Positions 43,743 to 52,902 of a DNA stretch of 64,000 nt are shown here, one piece after another. This DNA comes from Thiosymbion sp942492625 (lineage in GTDB: Bacteria > Pseudomonadota > Gammaproteobacteria > Chromatiales > Chromatiaceae), in NCBI GenBank assembly GCA_942492625.1, contig CALOFM010000012.1:113573-177572 (forward strand), written 5' to 3'. Each line of letters starts with the position of its first letter. Position 1 is the stretch's first letter. The notes beneath the pieces were generated by a model. That model saw only the letters and a list, made by a program, of their open reading frames with translations. It ran no database searches and had not been told where the DNA came from. The position numbers and the translations under genes were made by a program.

Positions 43743-44345
43743 TCACCTCCTGTCGCTCTCTTGCGCCAGCCCCCCCTCTCCCGGGCCCTCCACCTCGAAC
43801 ACTTCCCAAAGCGGCACTTCGAGGTTGTCCAGTGTGGCAAAGACAACCATCTCATCAGAAGCAAACACGGTGCCTTTGTCGAAACCGTCGGCGCCGAGTA
43901 AAAAGCGGTTTGCGTAATGCTCCAACGGATCCACCACCAGGTATTCGCGCACACCGGTCCGCTCGTAAAGCGCCTTCTTCTGCCGCAGGTCCTTGGCGGA
44001 AGTCACCGGAGAGAGGACCTCGACCACGACATCCGGGGCACCTTCTATATGAGCGGGAGTAACGCGGGCGGGATCGCAAACCACCAGGATATCGGGCTGA
44101 ACCACGTCCAGGTCGGATAACTTGACGTCGGTGGGTGCGATGAAAGGGCGGCAGGGTTTGCCGGAAAGGCGTTGGGCCAACCGGCTGAATAAGTTTCCAG
44201 TGACAATCTGGTGCTTTGTGGACGGTGCCGGAGACATCGCGTAGGGCACACCGTCGATGATCTCCCAACGCTCGTCATCCGGCCAGGAAAGGTAGTCGGC
44301 CCAAGTGAAAGGCGTGTCTCGTTTCTCGACTGTATTCGGCGACAT
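43743..44345 (-). CDS. Uma2-family putative endonuclease (DUF820), copy 2
   Basis: 200 residues from the ATG at 44343-44345 (MSPNTVEKRDTPFTWADYLS); an in-frame upstream ATG exists at 44393. Typical Uma2 blocks: WEIIDGVPYAMSPAPSTKHQ, VVQPDILVVCDPARV, GAPDVVVEVLSPVTSAKDLR, KKALYERTGVREYLVVDPLE. The nuclease-like acidic residues (PDILVV, VEVLSP) are present. It is transcribed alone and is related to copies at 39665, 50735 and 55229 only at the family level. Confidence 0.9.
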   Translation of the reverse strand: MSPNTVEKRDTPFTWADYLSWPDDERWEIIDGVPYAMSPAPSTKHQIVTGNLFSRLAQRLSGKPCRPFIAPTDVKLSDLDVVQPDILVVCDPARVTPAHIEGAPDVVVEVLSPVTSAKDLRQKKALYERTGVREYLVVDPLEHYANRFLLGADGFDKGTVFASDEMVVFATLDNLEVPLWEVFEVEGPGEGGLAQESDRR

Positions 44346-44759
44346 GTGTGGCCTCCGGATTAACGGTGCGCATCGTAGGAGGCTGTCGGACATATGACTG
44401 TCCTGTAATGCGGAATCGCGGATGCCGGCCCGATTTCCCTCGCGATCTCGTTAAATAGGGCATGCTATTCGCCTCGATCGTGGGAGAAATCGGTCTCGAC
44501 CCCGCGATCCCTGGCTACGGACGAGCAAGCCGGACAGCCTCCCAGGCCATCATAACGTTGGCCGGCACCTTGGCCAATCGCGTACCGAAGTGCGAAGCGG
44601 GCATGAATCGAGTACAGAAGATGAAGGAATCATGAACCCATGTTGCCAAACCACACGCCTTCGGCCCGCAAAAGGGGCGCAATCAGATCCTTAATGGGGG
44701 TAGCCAACAGCCTCCTAGACCATGTGACCCGTTACACCAGGGTGACATCCCTTCGCACA
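44346..44759. other. Gap between Uma2 copy 2 and gspB
   Basis: 414 bases upstream of the Uma2 gene and downstream of gspB. I see no gene, RNA or strong hairpin. Confidence 0.4.
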
Positions 44760-45590
44760 TCAGCGCCGCTCGAAGAACCTGTTTCCGTCGAAGCTCAGGA
44801 CCGCGCCGTCGGGCAAGATCTCTTCCACTTTGATCTCTTCCCGCGACTCCTCGCCCTCCCGGACTTTAAGGCCATTGATCAAAACGAAGCGCTTGGCCGG
44901 CTCCTTGTCGTAGATGTGTGCCGACATGACAAGATCAGGCATACGCTCGCGAACGTCCTTGGGCAAACGTAGGTCCTGAGGCTCAATCGCGGCCTTTTTT
45001 TTGTTTCCCGGAGTCTCGATCGACTGCGTCTTGCGGACCTCCTGTTTGAATGCCTCGATGTCCGCGAGCAGGTCTTGCGGGACCGGTGTGCCTTGGGCAC
45101 TGACCTGGGCGGTGGGCGGCTCGGGAGCGGCCGGCGGCGCTTCCACCGGCGGCGGCGCAGGCCGCGGCGCCGCCGAAGCCGCAGGGGCCTGCATGAGCAC
45201 CGCGGTATCGGGCGTAGTGGTATCCGCCGCCTTCGGCATAGGAGGTGCCATCGATTCGCCTTCGGGCTCGAAGAGGTCCGAGCCGGATTGGGCGACTACC
45301 GGCGCTGCAAGCGGCTTGGCCGCAGGGGCCTGGCTCTCCTGCGCCCGGCCCGCAGACGGGGCTTGCTGCGCCGCGGTCTCGCCCCCTTCTGGTGCCGGCG
45401 GGTTGCCGCGCAATGCCGAGTAGAGGGCGATGGCCACCGCCAGCGCGGCCAGAACCATCGCCGATAGGACCCACAAGCTCGGCCGCTCCGCTCCCTCCTC
45501 GGAGAGGAAGGACGGCGTTTCCAAGGTGGGAACATGGCCGAGCTCGCGCTCTTGTTGGGACTTCTTCAGTGCTTCCAGTATGTAGGACAT
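44760..45590 (-). CDS. gspB: Type II secretion assembly protein GspB
   Basis: 276 residues: MSYILEALKKSQQERELGHV is the conserved cytoplasmic start of GspB/ExeB. One membrane helix follows at about 41-60 (VLSAMVLAALAVAIALYSAL), then a long Pro/Ala linker, and the C-terminal GspB domain (LRLPKDVRERMPDLVMSAHI, YDKEPAKRFVLINGLKVREG, DGAVLSFDGNRFF). With GspA it helps insert the secretin through peptidoglycan. It lies five bases downstream of gspA. The other gsp genes are not in the window. Confidence 0.93.
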   Translation of the reverse strand: MSYILEALKKSQQERELGHVPTLETPSFLSEEGAERPSLWVLSAMVLAALAVAIALYSALRGNPPAPEGGETAAQQAPSAGRAQESQAPAAKPLAAPVVAQSGSDLFEPEGESMAPPMPKAADTTTPDTAVLMQAPAASAAPRPAPPPVEAPPAAPEPPTAQVSAQGTPVPQDLLADIEAFKQEVRKTQSIETPGNKKKAAIEPQDLRLPKDVRERMPDLVMSAHIYDKEPAKRFVLINGLKVREGEESREEIKVEEILPDGAVLSFDGNRFFERR

Positions 45591-45595
45591 GGCGG

Positions 45596-47320
45596 TCAGG
45601 GAGTGACACTGAGCCTGGGGATCGCAGGCATCGCCACGGCGTTGTGGAGCCGGATAAGGGTCTTGGGTCCGGCCTTGCCATCGATATGCAGCCCCTCTCG
45701 CCCTTGAAAGCGGCGAACAGCGTCATCCAGCTCCTTGTCGAACAGCCCGGAATCCGTTGCCTCGACCGCTAGATCGGGGATCTGCGACAGCAGCTTGCGC
45801 AGCCAACGCACGGGCTCACCGGAAGAGCCCCGGGCGATCACACCGCTGCCGACCGGCGGAGGTTGCCACAGGAGTAAGTATTCACCGTCCCAATAGTCGT
45901 CCAGGGCAGCGACGGGCGCGCGCTCTTCGCCTTCGACCAGGTCCAGGGTGACCAGATCAGCATCGAGGGCACCGACCACAGCAAAGCCGTCTCTACCCTC
46001 CGCGGTCTCCAGCTTGATCAGCGCCGGGCGATCGAAGAAACGCATACGGTTCCAACCGCCCTGATCGAGCTCGCAGCGCAGACCGTAATCGGTCACCCGA
46101 TCGCAGGGGTCGCCTTGCCCCAGATCCTTGAGCTCGACCCCCCAGCGGCGCAACAGCACCTTCATCGCTGCGGAACGGTCCATGATCATGCGGTCCAGGG
46201 ACAATTCCGGCTCCGCCGTCTCCGCACTGACCAAGGCCGCCCTGGGCGCCTGCGCCTCCTGCGCTTGAACCGCCTCCTGCTCCACGCTCTGTGAGGTCTC
46301 GCTCACCTGCACCGGCGTCTCGCCGGCCGACGGCGCATTCTCCGGCAGCGGCAACCAACGCGCCACGAACGCCGGGACGTAAGGAGCCGCAGATTCGGCG
46401 AACGGAATCCGGGCCAGCCAGTCCCGGGACATCCAACCGGCGGCAATGGCCAGCACCACTGCGGCGGCGACCGCGACACCCCCGGCGGCACTCGAGCCCG
46501 CCTTAGCGGGGTCGGGCTCCTTCACCTCGCCGGCCGCCTTGTCGACGATCGACTTGGTCACCAGCGGGCTGCGGTTCACGCAGGCACCGAGCAGAGAGCG
46601 GTCGCACAGGATGTTGATCAGCCGCGGTACCCCGCCCGAGATGCGATGCACACGACGCAAAGCCGAGCGGGTGAATAGCGCCCGTTCCACACCTGCCACC
46701 GCCAGACGGTGACGGATGTACTCCGCCGTCTCCCCGGGCTCGAACGGCCGCAGGTGGTAACGCGCGGTGATGCGCTGGTTGAGCTGGCGTAGACCCTCGC
46801 TCTGAAGCAGGGTGCGCAGCTCGGGCTGGCCCACCAGGAAGATCTGGAGCAGCTTGGTCTTCGTGGTCTCCAGGTTGGTAAGCAGCCGGATCTGCTCGAG
46901 GACCTTCGGGCTCAGGTTCTGGGCCTCGTCGATCATGAGCACCGACCGCCGCCCCTCGGAATGGGCCTTGAGCAGGTACTTGTTGAGGCGGTCGACAATG
47001 CGCTTAACGGTGCGCTCCCGGTCGGGAAGCTCGATGCGCAGCTCATCACAGGCCGCGCGCAGCAGCTCGGTGACCGTCATGGCCGGATTGAGGATGAGAG
47101 CGACGTCCACACCCTCGGGCAGCTGCTCCAGAAAGGCCCGGCAGACGGTGGTCTTACCGGTTCCCACCTCCCCCGTGAGCAGCACGAACCCTCCGCTCTC
47201 ACCGGCGCCGTAGAGCAGGTGTGCCAACGCTTCCCGGTGCTGCTCGCTGAGGAACAGGTACTGGGGGTCGGGAGTAATGGAGAAGCTCGGCTCCTTCAGA
47301 CCGAAATAATTCGAGTACAC
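45596..47320 (-). CDS. gspA: Type II secretion ATPase GspA (ExeA)
   Basis: 574 residues starting MYSNYFGLKEPSFSITPDPQ. The AAA domain has Walker A LLTGEVGTGKTT, Walker B SVLMIDEAQNLSP and SGGVPRLINILCDRSLL. A membrane helix sits at about 285-303 (AAGGVAVAAAVVLAIAAGW). A C39-like/peptidase-type region and a C-terminal peptidoglycan-binding domain follow (FDKELDDAVRRFQGREGL, HIDGKAGPKTLIRLHNAV). GspA/ExeA binds peptidoglycan and, with GspB, drives secretin multimer assembly in the outer membrane. The next gene is gspB. Confidence 0.94.
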   Translation of the reverse strand: MYSNYFGLKEPSFSITPDPQYLFLSEQHREALAHLLYGAGESGGFVLLTGEVGTGKTTVCRAFLEQLPEGVDVALILNPAMTVTELLRAACDELRIELPDRERTVKRIVDRLNKYLLKAHSEGRRSVLMIDEAQNLSPKVLEQIRLLTNLETTKTKLLQIFLVGQPELRTLLQSEGLRQLNQRITARYHLRPFEPGETAEYIRHRLAVAGVERALFTRSALRRVHRISGGVPRLINILCDRSLLGACVNRSPLVTKSIVDKAAGEVKEPDPAKAGSSAAGGVAVAAAVVLAIAAGWMSRDWLARIPFAESAAPYVPAFVARWLPLPENAPSAGETPVQVSETSQSVEQEAVQAQEAQAPRAALVSAETAEPELSLDRMIMDRSAAMKVLLRRWGVELKDLGQGDPCDRVTDYGLRCELDQGGWNRMRFFDRPALIKLETAEGRDGFAVVGALDADLVTLDLVEGEERAPVAALDDYWDGEYLLLWQPPPVGSGVIARGSSGEPVRWLRKLLSQIPDLAVEATDSGLFDKELDDAVRRFQGREGLHIDGKAGPKTLIRLHNAVAMPAIPRLSVTP

Positions 47321-47855
47321 GGGTTCAGGATGCGGCGGCTGTCATTGCCGGTTGAGATCCGAATGGTCGCGAAACGGGCGGGAATCGGAATTTCCCGATG
47401 CCGATGGTTCACCTCCGCGGAGACTATGCGGGCGCGCTGCTTGCGTCAAGCCGCGCAGGCTCCCCGGACGACTCCGGCAACGCCCTGAGAGCCGCACCCC
47501 GGGCGACCGCGTCCAGGCCGGGGATCGCACCCATGGACCCGCAAGCGCTGATCGCCGGGGTCGAGACCTATGGCCATTGCGTCATCGCCTGCAGCCTGCT
47601 CAACCTGACGGATGCGGGCGCGGACTGGCGGGGCCCGCGCAAGCACCACCTGCCCGACCTGGCGCGGCGTCTCGTCGGTGTAAGGAAGGCTCAGCACGGT
47701 GAGGGGAAGCGCAAACATAGCCACAGACAGAATCCGCCGTTGCGGCGGCGACAACCTCGTCAGAAGCTTGAGCCGCCTGAACGCAATCGGCAGGCGGCAC
47801 CTCGATACTCAATAGGGTCTGCATAGACCTCCAATCGTGGATCTATACAACAATC
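47321..47855. other. Gap between gspA and the ABC exporter
   Basis: 535 bases. Minus-strand frames such as 47446-47754 (MSPPQRRILSVAMFALPLTV start) look weakly like an exported protein, but composition and the rest of the frame are not convincing. No family is recognised; the gspA promoter should lie at the left end. Confidence 0.3.
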
Positions 47856-49520
47856 CTAAAGCACAACGGTGCGCAGCTGACCGCTGTCCAACCGATAAAT
47901 CCGATCGGCAAGCTTCAGACTTTCGGGCCGATGCGTGATCAAGATGACCGTACGCGCGCGCAGCACTTCGCGGCACTCGCGGATAAACAGCCTCTCGCCC
48001 TCCGGATCGAACATGGAGGTCGCCTCGTCCATGATCAGGATCGCCGGATCTTTGAGCAGCGCCCGCGCCAATGCAATGCGCTGCTTCTGACCGCCGGACA
48101 GCTTGACCCCCTGATCTCCGATCAAGGTGTGGTACCCCTCGGGCAAGTCCCTGATAAACCCCTGCGCATGGGCCGCCGCGGCGGCTCGGTCCAACTCCTC
48201 GCGAGACGCATCGATGCGCCCGTAGGCGATGTTCTCCGCAACCGTGCCGTTGAGCAACAGGATGTTCTGATCGATCAGTCCGATCTGCCGCCGCAGGCTG
48301 GTCAGCTCCACTTGGGATATATCTATCCCATCGATCCTGATCCGGCCCCTGCTCGGCTCGATCAAACGCAGCAAGAGGTGCGCAAGGGTGCTCTTTCCCA
48401 CGCCATTCGGGCCTGTCAGCGCGATCGTCTCTCCGGCAGAGATCGTAAGGCTCATGCCCCCGAATAGCTCGTCACGGCCCGGGTGGCGGAACCAAATGTC
48501 CTCGAAGCGCACCTCCCCGCGAATCGGCGGCATCGCGGGATTGTCTTCCAGGAAAGGCTCGGGCTGGACCGCAAAGGCATCCTGCACCCGCTCTGCGGCT
48601 CCGCGAACGGTCCGGGTCTCGCCGTAAATGTTGGCCAAACTGGAGAGCGGTATGGACATGAGCATGCCGTAGAGCAGGAGGCTGACCAGGTCGCCCGGCG
48701 CCATGGCGCCCGAGGCTACCTTTGCGCTCGCAGACCAAAGCAGGATGGCCAGACCAACGGTGAGCAGGATACGCGTAACCGGTGAAATGAGCCGCATCAT
48801 GCGCAGGTGCCGTTTCTCCAAGGCCAGGACACGCCGCGTCTGTTTGCGGAAACGCGCGGACTCACGCTCTTCGCGCACGAAGGACTTGATGACAGGAAGC
48901 AGAGAAAAGTTCTGCTCCGCGATTGCAACCTGCGCCGCCTGTGAATGCACGAGCTTGCTGGACAAGGGCCTCACGCTGCGTGTCGCGACCTTGAGAGCAA
49001 GAAAAAACAGCGGCAGGGCGAAGATGACGACAATCGCCATGGCCGGATCGATTAGATAGATCATCAGCCAGGCGCCGAAGAAGGTGACCAAATTGGGCAG
49101 GGATCGGACCAGGGTTCCGGTGACGAAGTCGCTGAGCCGCAGGACGTCGTTGGTCAGCAAAGCCAGTACCTCGCCACGGGGACGCTCGTGAAACCAGGCC
49201 AGCGGCATGGCCTGCAGATGATCGTAGAGACGCTCTTTCAGCCGCGCAAGAACCTCGGCGCCGGCACGGCCCAGCAAATAGCCGTTGCCGAAGCTCAACG
49301 CGCTCTGAGCCACGACCACAGCCAGCCAAACGAGCAGGATTCGGTCCGGAGCCCCTCCCTCCAAAAGGGTGTCCGTGAAGGTTCCGGCCAGCCGGGGAAC
49401 GGCAAGGGAAGCTGCCGACTGCGCGAGGGTCAGGAGCAGGCCCCACAGCAGCAAGGAGCGCTGCGGCGTTACCTGAGCGACGAGGAATCGGAAACCGATC
49501 TTGTGTCGAGATGCAGCCAA
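47856..49520 (-). CDS. ABC exporter, fused membrane and ATPase domains
   Basis: 554 residues. Six membrane helices fill the first 300 residues (SLLLWGLLLTLAQSAASLAV, LVWLAVVVAQSALSFGNGYL and others), followed by the nucleotide-binding domain with Walker A ALTGPNGVGKSTLAHLL, signature KLSGGQKQRIALARALL, Walker B AILIMDEATSMFD and the switch His in VILITHRPES. This is the MsbA-like half-transporter type that works as a homodimer. The substrate is unknown. Its position beside a CpsB-type phosphatase and glycan genes suggests lipid, glycan or peptide export. It is transcribed divergently from the phosphatase gene. Confidence 0.92.
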   Translation of the reverse strand: MAASRHKIGFRFLVAQVTPQRSLLLWGLLLTLAQSAASLAVPRLAGTFTDTLLEGGAPDRILLVWLAVVVAQSALSFGNGYLLGRAGAEVLARLKERLYDHLQAMPLAWFHERPRGEVLALLTNDVLRLSDFVTGTLVRSLPNLVTFFGAWLMIYLIDPAMAIVVIFALPLFFLALKVATRSVRPLSSKLVHSQAAQVAIAEQNFSLLPVIKSFVREERESARFRKQTRRVLALEKRHLRMMRLISPVTRILLTVGLAILLWSASAKVASGAMAPGDLVSLLLYGMLMSIPLSSLANIYGETRTVRGAAERVQDAFAVQPEPFLEDNPAMPPIRGEVRFEDIWFRHPGRDELFGGMSLTISAGETIALTGPNGVGKSTLAHLLLRLIEPSRGRIRIDGIDISQVELTSLRRQIGLIDQNILLLNGTVAENIAYGRIDASREELDRAAAAAHAQGFIRDLPEGYHTLIGDQGVKLSGGQKQRIALARALLKDPAILIMDEATSMFDPEGERLFIRECREVLRARTVILITHRPESLKLADRIYRLDSGQLRTVVL

Positions 49521-49707
49521 AAGAACGAAAGCTCCTTGATCGATCGGCGCATACTAACCCGACGAAGCGTTGGCAGGGCGCTCGCACTGGTTCGCTGATG
49601 CCGGCCAATCCGCGCCATGCTATTCTCGCGCCCCGCCAGCAGAAGAAACGGCGAGGCCACTGCCGGCCTGGGCGTTCCCGCAAAGCAGAGAGTCGCGAGC
49701 ACCGCAA

Positions 49708-50526
49708 ATGATAGACCTTCACTGCCACATGCTTCCAGGCATCGATGACGGTGCCAAAGATCTGGATACGGCCCTGGAAATGGCCCGCATCGCCGTTGGT
49801 GACGGCATCGTCATGACGGCCTGTACGCCCCACATCTATCCAGGCCTCTTCGAAAACAATGCAGACCAGATCAAGCGACAGGTGCAAGACCTTCGCGCCG
49901 CGATAAAAGAAGCCGGGATTGCGCTCGAAATTACTTTCGGCGCAGACGTTCACATGGTTCCGGAGATGCTGCAGGGACTCCGCACCGGCCACATGCCCAC
50001 ACTCCACGACACGCGCTACTTTCTCTTCGAGCCGCCGCACCACACGATCGCCTCGGGGTTCTCACGAATACTTTTCGACCTGCTGGCCGCCGGCTACGTG
50101 CCTGTGATCACACATCCCGAACGGCTAACCTGGCTCGACCACGAACATTACGAGTGGTTCGTCGATGCCGCTCACCGGGGCGCTTGGATTCAGCTCACGG
50201 CGGGCGCAGTGACCGGCCGCTTTGGACGCCGCCCGAAATACTGGTCCGAGCGCTTCCTGGACGATGGGCTTGTCCATGTCCTGGCGACAGACGGGCACGA
50301 CCCAAGGCGTCGTCCCCCACTCCTTGAGGAAGGGCGCTTGGCTGCCGAGCGTTACGTCGGTGCGCAGGAGGCCGACCTGCTCGTGACCGGCCGCACCCGA
50401 GCCGTCATCGAGAACCGCAAGCCCGCCGACGTCCCTCCCCCGCCCGCTATGGGCGCAAATCCGCCACAGCAGGGATCAAACAAGTCCCGAAGGGGATGGC
50501 TGTCAAGATTATTTGACAGAGCCTGA
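49708..50526 (+). CDS. CpsB/CapC-type polysaccharide tyrosine-protein phosphatase
   Basis: 272 residues from the ATG at 49708-49710; the frame opens at 49570. It is a PHP-fold metal enzyme: IDLHCHMLPGIDDGAKDLDT, ALEMARIAVGDGIVMTACTP, HIYPGLFENN, GADVHMVPEML, VPVITHPERL and VLATDGHDPRRRPP hold the conserved His and Asp ligands. CpsB/YwqE enzymes dephosphorylate the BY-kinase controlling capsule or exopolysaccharide chain length. The C-terminus carries a Pro-rich, basic tail (PPPPAMGANPPQQGSNKSRR). A companion kinase gene is not in the window. Confidence 0.88.
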   Translation: MIDLHCHMLPGIDDGAKDLDTALEMARIAVGDGIVMTACTPHIYPGLFENNADQIKRQVQDLRAAIKEAGIALEITFGADVHMVPEMLQGLRTGHMPTLHDTRYFLFEPPHHTIASGFSRILFDLLAAGYVPVITHPERLTWLDHEHYEWFVDAAHRGAWIQLTAGAVTGRFGRRPKYWSERFLDDGLVHVLATDGHDPRRRPPLLEEGRLAAERYVGAQEADLLVTGRTRAVIENRKPADVPPPPAMGANPPQQGSNKSRRGWLSRLFDRA

Positions 50527-50734
50527 TCCTCGGTGGATGGGCGTCGAAGCGCATCGAGTCATGGAAGTTTGGCACGCCGCGCTAAATCAAGGCGCGGCAG
50601 GAGTCTAAATTGGCCTGATTGGCGAGGCCCGCTGCGGCCTGCTGGCCATCGCTTGTCCCCTTCATTGTCCCCTCACCGGGCATTGATTAAACTTAAGCAC
50701 CCAGGCGTTTTGGATTATCAGGCAAGGGCGAACG

Positions 50735-51289
50735 ATGCAACCCCAGACCACTACAAGCCTTCTTACCGTCGGCGACTACCTCGAAGGGGAAGTGGAGAGC
50801 CAGGTTCGCCACGAATACGTGAACGGGGAGACCTACGCCATGGTGGGCGCCAGTGACAGGCACGGGTTGATCACGCTCAACCTTGCCGGTCTACTGTCGC
50901 AACGTCTCCCGGATCGCTGCCAGGTGTTCTCCTCAGACATGAAGGTCCGCATTCGAACGGCCGAGCGTGAAATCTTCTACTACCCGGATGTCGTCGTCTC
51001 CTGCGACGCCCGAGACCGCGAGACCTACTATCGCCAGCACCCCTGCCTTGTCGTCGAGATCCTCTCCCCGCACACGGCTCGATTGGACCGTTTCGAGAAG
51101 TTCCTGTTCTACCGGCAGTTGGATACGCTCGAAGAATACGTCCTCGTTTCCCAGGAATACCGCCAAGTCGAGGTATTCTGCCGTACCGAACAGTGGCGGG
51201 GCACCGACTACACAAGAGGCGAGGTCCTGCTCCAGTCTGTGGGGCTCTCCATCGCTGTTGACGAGATCTACCGTCGTACCGATCGCTAA
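50735..51289 (+). CDS. Uma2-family putative endonuclease (DUF820), copy 3
   Basis: 184 residues from the ATG at 50735. Uma2 hallmarks: TVGDYLEGEVESQVRHEYVN, GETYAMVGASDRHGLITLNL, REIFYYPDVVVSCDARDRET, CLVVEILSPHTARLDRFEKF, YRQLDTLEEYVLVSQEYRQV. The RHEYV...GASDRH start is the most common Uma2 form. The acidic catalytic-type positions PDVVV and VEILSP are intact. It stands alone between the phosphatase gene and the toxin-antitoxin remnants. Confidence 0.92.
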   Translation: MQPQTTTSLLTVGDYLEGEVESQVRHEYVNGETYAMVGASDRHGLITLNLAGLLSQRLPDRCQVFSSDMKVRIRTAEREIFYYPDVVVSCDARDRETYYRQHPCLVVEILSPHTARLDRFEKFLFYRQLDTLEEYVLVSQEYRQVEVFCRTEQWRGTDYTRGEVLLQSVGLSIAVDEIYRRTDR

Positions 51290-51402
51290 ACGGAGTGAGC
51301 ATAGCTGCCCAGGCGCGTTAGAACACCGATGTGGTTGCGGCCCGAGCGAAGCAATTTGGACAAAAAGCGCCAACGGCGATGACAGGCGAGTGGGAAAACA
51401 GA

Positions 51403-51426
51403 GTAGGGATCCGACCCCTTTTCCCA
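51403..51426. repeat. GGGATC(C/T)GACCCC palindromic repeat, copy A
   Basis: AGGGATCCGACCCCTTTTCCCA here is nearly identical to AGGGATCTGACCCCTTTTTCCCA at 56118-56144. Both lie in intergenic DNA of the accessory zone. Such sequences often mark small mobile or REP-like elements. Confidence 0.55.
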
Positions 51427-51528
51427 AATTTGCGTCGCCGTAGGGTGCGAAGGGCGGCTAATGCGATGAAAAGCGAAGCGTGGCGGCTACATACCGCCCC
51501 CGAGTTTCCCTTGAGTTTCTGAATTCAC

Positions 51529-51828
51529 ATGCGCCTACCACAAGCTGAGGCACGAGCAATCCGAAAGATGGCCGAGGCCGAATTCGGGCCGAACACCCGC
51601 GTCATGTTATTCGGATCGCGCGTTGACGATTCCGCGCGCGGCGGCGATATTGATTTGATGGTCGAAGTCGATCATGCGCTGACCAACCGAACCGCTGCCG
51701 CGGCTCGTTTCGCGGCAAAGCTTCAGTTGACCTTGGGCGATCAAAGAATCGATATTCTCCTTGTCGATCCGCAAACGCCACCAAAGCCCATCCATGAAGC
51801 GGCTCGGCAAGGAGGCGTAGCGCTTTGA
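51529..51828 (+). CDS. MNT-type nucleotidyltransferase (MntA-like antitoxin)
   Basis: 99 residues: MRLPQAEARAIRKMAEAEFG, VMLFGSRVDDSARGGDIDLM, VEVDHALTNRTAAAARFAAK, LGDQRIDILLVDPQTPPKPI. The minimal nucleotidyltransferase signature GSRxDxxxxxGDIDL is complete, with the acidic residues for metal binding. In MntA-HepT pairs this enzyme AMPylates and neutralises the HEPN RNase toxin. The next gene is a degraded HEPN, so the module is probably no longer a working toxin-antitoxin pair. Confidence 0.88.
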   Translation: MRLPQAEARAIRKMAEAEFGPNTRVMLFGSRVDDSARGGDIDLMVEVDHALTNRTAAAARFAAKLQLTLGDQRIDILLVDPQTPPKPIHEAARQGGVAL

Positions 51829-52118
51829 ATGACACCGAGACCGACCGGCTCGTATTCCTGATGGAGACGCCTGGGGCGGCCTTGGACAACCTGAATAGAA
51901 TGGAGAAACTGGGTCTGCTGAGCTCAGTCGTCGAGTGGGTCGAAGCTCGGAACCTAAGAAATCGTATGGAAGCGGTGCCATCATGGCTGCATGATCGAAT
52001 CGATTCGAGATCAGGCAACGGCGGACATCTTCAATGGAATCAACTCGAAGGCTGCGAGAAAATCCTGTCTACATTGGAGTCGATTGAAGATTTCCATCAT
52101 CTTCAGAAAACGGCCTAA
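51825..52118 (+). pseudogene. HEPN-domain toxin remnant (HepT-like)
   Basis: A TTG at 51825 (GGAGG at 51811-51815) overlaps the MNT stop. The product begins MNDTETDRLVFLMETPGAAL, then NLNRMEKLGLLSSVVEWVEA and RNLRNRM. The last part is the conserved helix before the HEPN active site (RNxxVHEY), but after RNRM the sequence is unrelated and the Rx4-6H motif is not in its normal context. The N-terminal about 60 residues of a usual HEPN protein are also missing. It appears to be a double-deleted remnant. Confidence 0.65.
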
Positions 52119-52229
52119 CCTTCTTGACTCCGCGGGGTCTCGGCTCATCGGCCAGGCGGCAAGCGGCAGCACTACTGCCTTACGGTTTCCCGCCTCATCG
52201 ATAAGGTACTCTTCGTGCACGGTGATCAT
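52011..52229 (-). pseudogene. Antitoxin N-terminal remnant
   Basis: The ATG at 52227-52229 gives MITVHEEYLIDEAGNRKAVV, LPLAAW, which looks like the start of a Phd/DUF2281-type antitoxin (VHEEYLIDE..N.KAVVLPLAEW). After Trp26 the frame continues as unrelated sequence to 52011. It overlaps the HEPN remnant on the other strand. Confidence 0.5.
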
Positions 52230-52270
52230 CGCATGGTTCAGCTTGCTTTGTGTCCAGGGGAGTATAGTGC

Positions 52271-52303
52271 GTAGGATGCGGTGAGGCGCGAACCGCATCG
52301 ATC
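52271..52303 (+). repeat. REP-like palindrome, copy A
   Basis: GTAGGATGCGGTGAGG, a short spacer, then GAACCGCATCGATC; GATGCGGT and ACCGCATC form the stem. The same element occurs inverted at 53060-53091 and direct at 54465-54497. It lies just after the PIN gene's 3' end, as expected for REP elements. Confidence 0.8.
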
Positions 52304-52304
52304 A

Positions 52305-52739
52305 TCAGGTTCTGCGTCGGGCCACCTCCGGCATGATCGTCGGGACGACCTGTCGACCCTGTTTTCGATAGATGTGAAAGTCATTTTCCAGGGTCATGAC
52401 GGTGCCCTTGGCATGTTGCTCGGCCATACGTACCAGACAGGCATCAGCCAACGCCATCGGAACCGAGGCATAGCGTGTCAGCAGACGCAGGACGGGATCG
52501 ACTTCCTCGGCCAGACGAAACGGGATCTCGACAATACCCTGGTTGAGCAAAGCGAGTACGGTTCGGGGACCGTCAGGCAACGCTCGTAACAGAAAGCATG
52601 CCTCGGAGATCACAGCCTCGCAGCTCAACAGAGGCGGCGCGATCTCTGCGAATTGTGCCTTTGCCCAGTTGTGATAGGTGTCGCGAAGATTTAGCAGGGC
52701 GACCAGCGGACCAGTGTCGAGGATGATCTTTCGCTTCAC
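52305..52739 (-). CDS. PIN-domain ribonuclease toxin (VapC-like)
   Basis: 144 residues from a GTG (52737-52739). PIN signatures: KIILDTGPLVALLNLRDTYH (first Asp), LLSCEAVISEACFLL (Glu), SVPMALADACLVRMAEQ (Asp pair) and GTVMTLENDFHIYRKQGRQV. All four acidic positions look present, so a metal-dependent RNase is plausible. Its start overlaps the stop of the antitoxin fragment as GTGA, but that antitoxin has lost its N-terminus; the toxin may therefore be silent, inactive or neutralised from elsewhere. Confidence 0.85.
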   Translation of the reverse strand: MKRKIILDTGPLVALLNLRDTYHNWAKAQFAEIAPPLLSCEAVISEACFLLRALPDGPRTVLALLNQGIVEIPFRLAEEVDPVLRLLTRYASVPMALADACLVRMAEQHAKGTVMTLENDFHIYRKQGRQVVPTIMPEVARRRT

Positions 52740-52900
52740 TCGCCATATCCGCGCATGTGCTCATCATGATGGGATAGGTCGCCAGGACCTTCGAGCGATC
52801 CAACCAAGTCGCCCGCGAGATCGAGGGCCGAGCCCTTCTGCGGCATCGTGTCCATGGCCAGATAGGCATCCAAGGCGTTGCGTACGACCTCGGCATGTCG
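52736..52900 (-). pseudogene. C-terminal fragment of the cognate antitoxin
   Basis: 54 residues ending the frame: RHAEVVRNALDAYLAMDTMP, QKGSALDLAGDLVGSLEGPG, DLSHHDEHMRGYGE. The acidic toxin-wrapping tail typical of ribbon-helix-helix antitoxins is present (GDLVGSLEGPGDLS). The DNA-binding N-terminus is cut off exactly where a plus-strand RAYT fragment begins (about 52900). Insertion of the REP/RAYT element probably removed it. Confidence 0.7.
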
Positions 52901-52902
52901 AT

